From Medicago truncatula (Eukaryota; Streptophyta; Magnoliopsida; Fabales; Fabaceae): a DNA stretch of 64,000 nt. Shown here in pieces: positions 59,030 to 64,000 of the stretch. The stretch lies in the NCBI RefSeq assembly GCF_003473485.1, contig NC_053048.1, forward strand, positions 7,439,501 to 7,503,500, in the 5' to 3' direction. The notes beneath the pieces were generated by a model. It saw only the letters and a program-made list of their open reading frames with translations, was not told where the DNA came from and did no database searches. A program made the translations under genes and the position numbers. Each line of letters opens with the position of its first letter. The stretch's first letter is position 1.

Positions 59030-59702
59030 CATTACTCTCTCATCCATTGTCACTCTCAACTCAAAATTTCTCTCAAAATCTCATCCAAATTTATTCAACA
59101 GAATCACAAGTAAGTAATCATAGTGTTATTAACACAAATTTTAGTTGTTATAATTGTTTTTCATTTTTTTTTATAATTTTAGTTTTAGGTTGATTTAAAT
59201 TTTGTTGTTTTTATTTATACAAAAAAATGAATCAAATGTTTACAAGTAAGATATTATGATTCATTTTTAGAGTAGATTTAAGTTAATTAAGTATGTTTGC
59301 AAGTTTATGTTGTAGTTTTGAGTTTTAGGGTTTATGTATAATTTGCACTCCAAGTGTTTGATGAAATGTTTGAATGAGTTTCTATTGTTTAATTTCTTAT
59401 AGTGTAGATCTGAAACAATGGACAATTTGTTCAGTGCTCAAGTACGCTTCAACGGTGGAAACCCTTCTTTGTCCAAGGTTCGAGTCAATGTTACGCTAAG
59501 GAGGGTGGAGGACCTTCAGTATGCACGTCCCGGTTATTTGCAGTCAGAAAAGATAATGCTGACAGACGATGATTGAGTGTGGAGCATGTTCTCCATATAT
59601 CGTCAGCACCGCATGTTCCTGAGGATTGAGATGGAAGCTACGTTGCTGAGATCGCCTGAATATATTCTTAAGAGCTTGATTCTGCCACAAGATTATGTTT
59701 AG
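59030..59702 (+). pseudogene. Small plant-repeat gene of unknown function, copy 2
   Basis: The leader exon ends with cacaa|gtaagt at about 59108; the second exon begins after gtgtag at 59407. The frame starts ATG at 59418: MDNLFSAQVRFNGGNPSLSK, VRVNVTLRRVEDLQYARPGY, LQSEKIMLTDDD. An in-frame TGA follows, then VWSMFSIYRQHRMFLRIEME, ATLLRSPEYILKSLILPQDY and TAG at 59700-59702. Relative to copy 1 it lacks an in-frame segment after VNVTL. Neither copy is intact, and each preserves what the other lost. Function unknown. Confidence 0.6.
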
Positions 59703-59765
59703 GTAGCATCATTATTATGTAGTGTCTTTATTTTGTTGGAATTTAAGTTTAATTCATGAAAGTTT

Positions 59766-60208
59766 GCTACAGATGTTGGTATTAAAGTGTGTTATACTAG
59801 GCGTAAAGATTTGCAGCATCCTTTGAAAAGTCAAAAGAATGAAGAGAACACAACTTGTATTTTACCAAATCAACTATATATGTTTTCACATAGTATTCCC
59901 TTGTATAATATGAGTGTGACGAAAGGGAATGTACCATTAAGATGTTGTTATGTGCGTGATCATGCTCCTCTGTCAATTGAAACTTGTCAGTTGGCAGTGC
60001 AATAGAATTAAGTTCAAAAGAATATATTGGAATACATTCCCTTTTGTTACTACTTATCTAATTATATGAGGGAATTCGACGCGGTAACCTATATATATTT
60101 TATTTGGAAGAATACATGTGTTGTGTTCTCTTCATTCTTTTAAGTTTTCAAAGTATGCTGCAAATCTCGACGCTAAGTATAAGACACTTTAATACCAACA
60201 TTTTGAGC
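59766..60208. mobile_element. Fold-back element with about 105-bp inverted arms
   Basis: The left arm (59766-59870: tgttggtattaaagtgt, gatttgcagcat, agaatgaagagaacacaac) is repeated in inverse at 60100-60208 with moderate divergence. The 230-bp centre has no recognisable protein despite an open frame across the left arm. It resembles a MITE or solo inverted-repeat transposon; target duplication not identified. A transcript would fold into a long hairpin. Confidence 0.75.
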
Positions 60209-60429
60209 AAACATTCAATAATATAATTTAAACCCAACATCATGATGATACCACATATTTAGGGAGAATATAATGTAACGTAGATGAAATTAAAATTAAA
60301 TAAAATTGTGTATTTTTTTTAATTGATTTCGTGTACTTGTGCAACTTTATTCGAATTTATTCTATATGCAACTTTATAGAAGACGGGTATCAAGAGTATT
60401 AGAGAAGAACTAATGAGAGGTATGAAGAA

Positions 60430-60670
60430 TTGAGTAGAATGTTAATGATGAGAATGCATATAATTATGATATAATAATGTTGATGAATATGATGTTTATC
60501 TTTAATGAAGTTTAAAATAATGACGTTTAAAATTATGGTGATGAGAAAGGTGATGTTTATATATATTGGTAATGATAATGGTGATGTTTAAAAATTATGG
60601 TGATGATACTGATGATGTATATTTATATTTGGTGATGAAAATGGTGACTTTTAATTATGATGATGTTCTT
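60430..60670. repeat. Degenerate ggtgatgtttaaaatta minisatellite
   Basis: Several imperfect units containing gtgatgtttaaaattatggtgatg follow each other, with the motif atggtgatga recurring. No coding role is evident. The DNA to 60960 is retroelement-like but unassigned. Confidence 0.55.
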
Positions 60671-61204
60671 CTTTCTGTCGTGATGTTGTGTATATTAGGA
60701 GAGTCTTGCATAAATAAGTGATATGTTGATGATGTGATGACATGTATTTACGAGTCGGCCTCATGCATGCATACTAGAATTGAGTCTAGGAGAAATGGTG
60801 ATGAATTGGTGATGAAAAAGTCCGATAACATACCCCTGACAACTTGGCGATGATAGGTGTGGTACCACGTTCATATAGGTCTTAGTCCATATGCATTAAA
60901 TGACAATGTTTGTACTTGAATGTTTTAAGTGTGAATTGACGAGATGGTGTGATGTATGACTTGTTGAGACAGATATAATAAATATTGATAAGACAAGTTC
61001 AAATCAACAAAATTATATTCTTTTATTAATTTTTAATAAAATTAAAAATTAAAAAAAAATCATATGTTGTTCATTTTTTTTCTCTATCATCCTCATAATT
61101 CTCTTCATCTTCATCTCCATCAACCTTCATCAAATTAAAAAAATAATTCAAAATAAAATAAAATACAATATTTAATTATTTATTCTATTAAAAATAAATA
61201 AAAC

Positions 61205-61690
61205 AAAACCTAAAAATGAAAGACAGCATTAAAAGAGGGTGTTAAAGCAATATAAATTTTCTATACGACAGAATGTTAGTAAATCAATACCGAGTATCAA
61301 AAAGTGGGAAAACGGTGGCTGAGTTACAAGTATAAACCATGTAAACAACCCCCATACAACCCACTCTTTCCAACCATTTAATATACATTACACTTTAAAA
61401 ATGAAAGACAACATTAAAAGAGGGTGTTAAAATAATATAAATTTTCTATAAGACAAAAAGTTAGTAACTCAATATTGTTGATCAAAAAGTAGGTAATTGA
61501 TTAATTTACGATGTTTAAACTATGTAATTAAACCGCTCTTTCCCACCTTATAATATTTCATTACACTTTAATATATAAAACTATAAAGTAGGAAATTGAT
61601 TCATTTACGATGTTTAAACTATGTAATTAAACCGCTCTTTCCCACCTTATGATATTTCATTACACTTTAATATATAAAGACTATAAAGGT
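61205..61690. repeat. Nested tandem repeats (about 186-bp and about 101-bp units)
   Basis: The segment starting aaaatgaaagaca at 61213 is repeated from 61399. Within the second, a unit with gtaattaaaccgctctttcc (61523 and 61624 regions) occurs twice in tandem, about 101 bp apart. Identity of the 101-bp pair is high, so the smaller duplication is the younger. No coding content. Confidence 0.75.
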
Positions 61691-61849
61691 TATTAAACTA
61701 TTCTATATGGGACATAATAATATTTAAAATGTAAAAAGCACTAAAAAAAGCACAACACATATGCTGGTTTTTAGGATACTAGATTTTATTTGCAATGCAA
61801 TATTAATCTTTAGTTTTATTATTGTCGATCTAATTATTCCTCGATCTAA

Positions 61850-61891
61850 TTTTTTTAAGCAATGCAAAAATAAGTGCATTGCTTAAAAAAA
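61850..61891. other. Perfect 17-bp inverted repeat (hairpin)
   Basis: The arms tttttttaagcaatgca (61850-61866) and its exact complement (61875-61891) flank an 8-nt spacer. It could be a fold-back terminus or a short hairpin RNA; no other evidence. Confidence 0.85.
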
Positions 61892-61916
61892 TGATTCAGT
61901 ATCTTAAGGTTTTGGA

Positions 61917-62135
61917 TTAATAAGTGGTGTTCAATTTATTTGTGTGCTTGTTGTTGGTCCAATATGAATGATTTGTCTGAGATCCTCTGGTGACCCAACT
62001 AGATCCTCTTGTGATCAAAGTTTCAAATTCTTCCCTTATCGGTGCTTTTATGACAGAGCTGAAACTTGATACTCCAGTCAAAGTTTCAAATTCTTCCCTC
62101 AAAGTTTCAAATTCTTCCTTCAAAGTTTCAAATTT
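61917..62135 (-). other. 21-bp tandem repeats encoding EEFETLR heptads
   Basis: Three to four copies of aaagtttcaaattcttccct lie at 62017-62130, two or three directly adjacent. On the minus strand they encode KEEFETLREEFETL and another REEFETL 20 residues on, heptads compatible with a coiled coil. The 68-residue frame continues with TRGSSWVTRGSQTNHSYW. No family is recognised; it could be a retroelement fragment. Confidence 0.4.
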
Positions 62136-62249
62136 ATTTTTGGCTATTTTATATTTAGTTTGTACTTGAACTATTTCTTATTCTAACATATAACTTTTAA
62201 ATCCATTGTTTTTTTTTGTAAGGTTAGATTCCATAAGTTGACACTTGTC

Positions 62250-62813
62250 TTTTGTGATCACGGACTTTATGTGAGAGTTAACTTAAAATCAGAAATCTGG
62301 AGTATCGTGCCACGATGGAGAAGCATCGCGCCACGATGGTTGAAGCAAGATTCCTGGGAAGACACTGGAAATTTCGTGCCACGATGAAGACTCATCGCGC
62401 CACGATGGTCGCGCTGAAGATAAAATAAAAACGTATTTTCAGTTAGATTTGTTTCAGTTTTTTAAGGGTTTACTTTCCACTATAAATACAGCCTTGTATC
62501 AGATGATAAAAGTGTGTAGAAAAACAAGGTTTAGACCAACAAACAAACTAGGGTTTATAGAGAATCTCTCTTGGCAACAACTCTAGGGTTGGGATTGTTT
62601 TGATTCACCTTGAACAAAACACTATTAGGATTGAGTCTCTTGGTCACGGGAAGAGGCTGGGACTTGGGTAGAATTAGGTTTGAAGACTGATTCTTGAAAC
62701 TCATTATCTCTTTGTAAAGAAACTCATTCATTATAGTGGATCGAAGAGCTGCTCTCTCCCCCAGACTAGGTCATCATTAGACCGAACTGGGTAAACAAAT
62801 ATTTTGTGTTCTT

Positions 62814-62848
<35 letters not shown>

Positions 62849-62963
62849 TCTCTTGCTGTTTTTTGTTTGGATTATTTGCTACCCGCTTGATTTGATTACT
62901 TGGTATTAATTTGCTCCACGCATCAAGTTTTATTGGTGTGGTTTTCTCTACGAATTCACAACA
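62250..62963 (+). mobile_element. 5' LTR of a Copia retrotransposon (left end approximate)
   Basis: The right end precedes a primer-binding site. It contains a TATAAATA box at 62481-62488, four copies of a cg(t/c)gccacgatg motif upstream of it, and a CT microsatellite (about 62815-62846). The left boundary is uncertain because the 3' LTR lies outside the window; tgtgatcacgg near 62254 is one candidate start. Confidence 0.65.
62304..62408 (+). promoter_or_regulatory. Four-fold repeated motif upstream of the LTR TATA box
   Basis: The motif atcg(t/c)gccacgatgg occurs at 62304-62318, 62325-62339, 62374-62386 (partial) and 62394-62408: two pairs with 20-21-bp internal spacing. The version atcgtgccacgat is nearly palindromic. 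Position resembles the repeated activator boxes of other Copia LTRs such as Tnt1; function inferred. Confidence 0.55.
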
Positions 62964-62965
62964 AT

Positions 62966-62983
62966 TGGCGCCCACCGTGGGGC
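62966..62983 (+). other. Primer-binding site of the Copia element
   Basis: tggcgcccaccgtggggc begins a few bases after the LTR end. It is of the TGGCGCC type complementary to a tRNA 3' end (probably tRNA-Lys-like), used to prime minus-strand DNA synthesis. Confidence 0.7.
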
Positions 62984-63009
62984 AAAGGTCAAGTCAATAA
63001 CCAGGTATC

Positions 63010-64000
63010 ATGGGTTCGAAGTGGGATATTGAAAAGTTCACCGGTAGTAACGACTTCGGGTTGTGGAAGGTGAAGATGAGGGCAATTTTAATTCAACAAA
63101 AGTGTGTTGAAGCTTTGAAGGGAGAAGCACAGATGTCTGCACATCTGACACCTGCTGAGAAGACGGAGATGAATGATAAGGCGGTCAGCGCTATCATTCT
63201 GTGTCTTGGGGATAAGGTGTTGAGAGAAGTATCAAGGGAGGCTACTGCTGTGTCTATGTGGAATAAGCTTGATTCATTATACATGACCAAGTCTTTGGCA
63301 CATAGGCAATGTCTGAAACAACAACTCTACTTTTATCGTATGGTGGAGTCAAAACCTATAATGGAGCAACTGACGGAGTTCAATAAGATTATTGATGATT
63401 TGGCGAACATAGATGTTAATCTGGAAGACGAGGATAAAGCCTTACACCTACTGTGTGCTTTACCTAGGTCCTTTGAGAATTTCAAGGATACTATGCTTTA
63501 TGGCAAAGAGGGCACTATCACTTTGGAGGAAGTTCAAGCGGCTTTGAGAACCAAAGAGTTAACCAAGTTCAAAGAGTTGAAGGTTGATGATAGTGGAGAA
63601 GGCTTGAATGTCTCAAGGGGGAGAAGTCAAAACAAAGGAAAAGGGAAAGGCAAGAATTCCAGGTCAAAGTCTAGGTCGAAGGGTGATGGCAATAAAACAC
63701 AGTACAAATGTTTTATTTGTCATAATCCAGGTCACTTCAAGAAGGATTGTCCGGAGAGAAAGGACAATGGAGGTGGAAGTTCATCCGTTCAGATTGCAAG
63801 CAAAGATGAAGGTTATGAGAGTGCTGGAGCACTAACTGTGACAAGTTGGGAACCTGAAAAGATCTGGGTCTTGGACTCTGGGTGCTCTTATCACATCTGT
63901 CCGAGAAAGGAGTACTTTGAAACGTTAGAGCTGAAAGAAGGTGGAGTTGTTCGCCTTGGCAACAATAAAGCTTGTAAAATTCAAGGTATTGGTACCATCC
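63010..64000 (+). CDS. Copia Gag-Pol polyprotein, N-terminal part (runs off the window)
   Basis: The frame is open from ATG at 63010 to the window end (330 codons, no stop). It begins MGSKWDIEKFTGSNDFGLWK, followed by a Tnt1-type Gag core (LCALPRSFENFKDTMLYGKE is typical), a Lys/Arg/Ser-rich stretch, and a zinc knuckle CFICHNPGHFKKDC (CX2CX4HX4C). The aspartic protease active site lies in WVLDSGCSYHICPRKEYF. Integrase and reverse transcriptase should follow outside. Open frame and clear PBS suggest a young, possibly active element. The gene was not visible as a closed frame because it has no stop here. Confidence 0.93.
   Translation, partial: MGSKWDIEKFTGSNDFGLWKVKMRAILIQQKCVEALKGEAQMSAHLTPAEKTEMNDKAVSAIILCLGDKVLREVSREATAVSMWNKLDSLYMTKSLAHRQCLKQQLYFYRMVESKPIMEQLTEFNKIIDDLANIDVNLEDEDKALHLLCALPRSFENFKDTMLYGKEGTITLEEVQAALRTKELTKFKELKVDDSGEGLNVSRGRSQNKGKGKGKNSRSKSRSKGDGNKTQYKCFICHNPGHFKKDCPERKDNGGGSSSVQIASKDEGYESAGALTVTSWEPEKIWVLDSGCSYHICPRKEYFETLELKEGGVVRLGNNKACKIQGIGTI

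Larger units (their letters stand above)
55140..59030. repeat. Older paralogous segment A (copy 4, shortened)
   Basis: Homology to segment A begins at about 55140, downstream of where the FBD exon would lie, so this copy has no FBD exon. It retains shortened intergenic DNA and an intact minus-strand double-F-box gene. In sequence it is closer to copy 3 than to copies 1 and 2; copies 3 and 4 share the small divergent gene and several indels. This suggests an older 3/4 duplication before the recent 1/2 duplication. Confidence 0.85.

Overview
This is nuclear DNA of a flowering plant, most likely a legume of the Medicago/Trifolium type. It is AT-rich, has GT-AG introns, plant-only domain combinations (F-box/LRR/FBD, LRR receptor-like kinase) and many nested plant transposons. 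The legume assignment rests on my recollection of the receptor-kinase and FBD families and is an inference; no rRNA, tRNA, CRISPR or bacterial operon was seen.

The window is dominated by a young segmental duplication. Segment A (1-12117) recurs almost base for base at 30505-42627. Segment B (27267-30504) recurs at 42628-45865. A 15,361-bp unit B+A (27267-42627) is therefore followed directly by another B and an older, a few percent diverged A (46386-54500); a fourth, shorter A lies at 55140-59030. Each unit carries the 3' exon of a plus-strand F-box/FBD gene and, convergent to it, a minus-strand gene for an unusual protein with two F-boxes, an LRR region and an FBD domain. Two complete FBD genes span B-A boundaries (28162-33492 and 43523-48829), each with a 4.3-kb intron. 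In the two older units the double-F-box gene is divergent from a decayed small gene of unknown function (54530-55135, 59030-59702).

The first A is separated from the first B by a transposon-ruined stretch (12118-27266). A receptor-like kinase resembling Arabidopsis At3g28040 is split inside its coding sequence by a 9,144-bp Helitron (12956-22099). The Helitron has both termini, sits in an A|T target and carries a degenerate helicase, a LINE endonuclease remnant, a MITE and a Mutator-like element with long terminal repeats. After the Helitron the kinase is fused to a piece of anaphase-promoting complex subunit 2 (APC2), then an unidentified exon, then a second kinase copy, then two short kinase fragments. 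One of those contains a hAT element with an 8-bp target duplication and an empty-site paralog next to it.

The right end (59700-64000) holds a fold-back element, local tandem repeats and the 5' half of a Copia retrotransposon whose gag-protease frame is open to the window edge. The most unusual items are the double-F-box family, the RLK-APC2-RLK chimera with its Helitron, and the precise recent 15.4-kb duplication.
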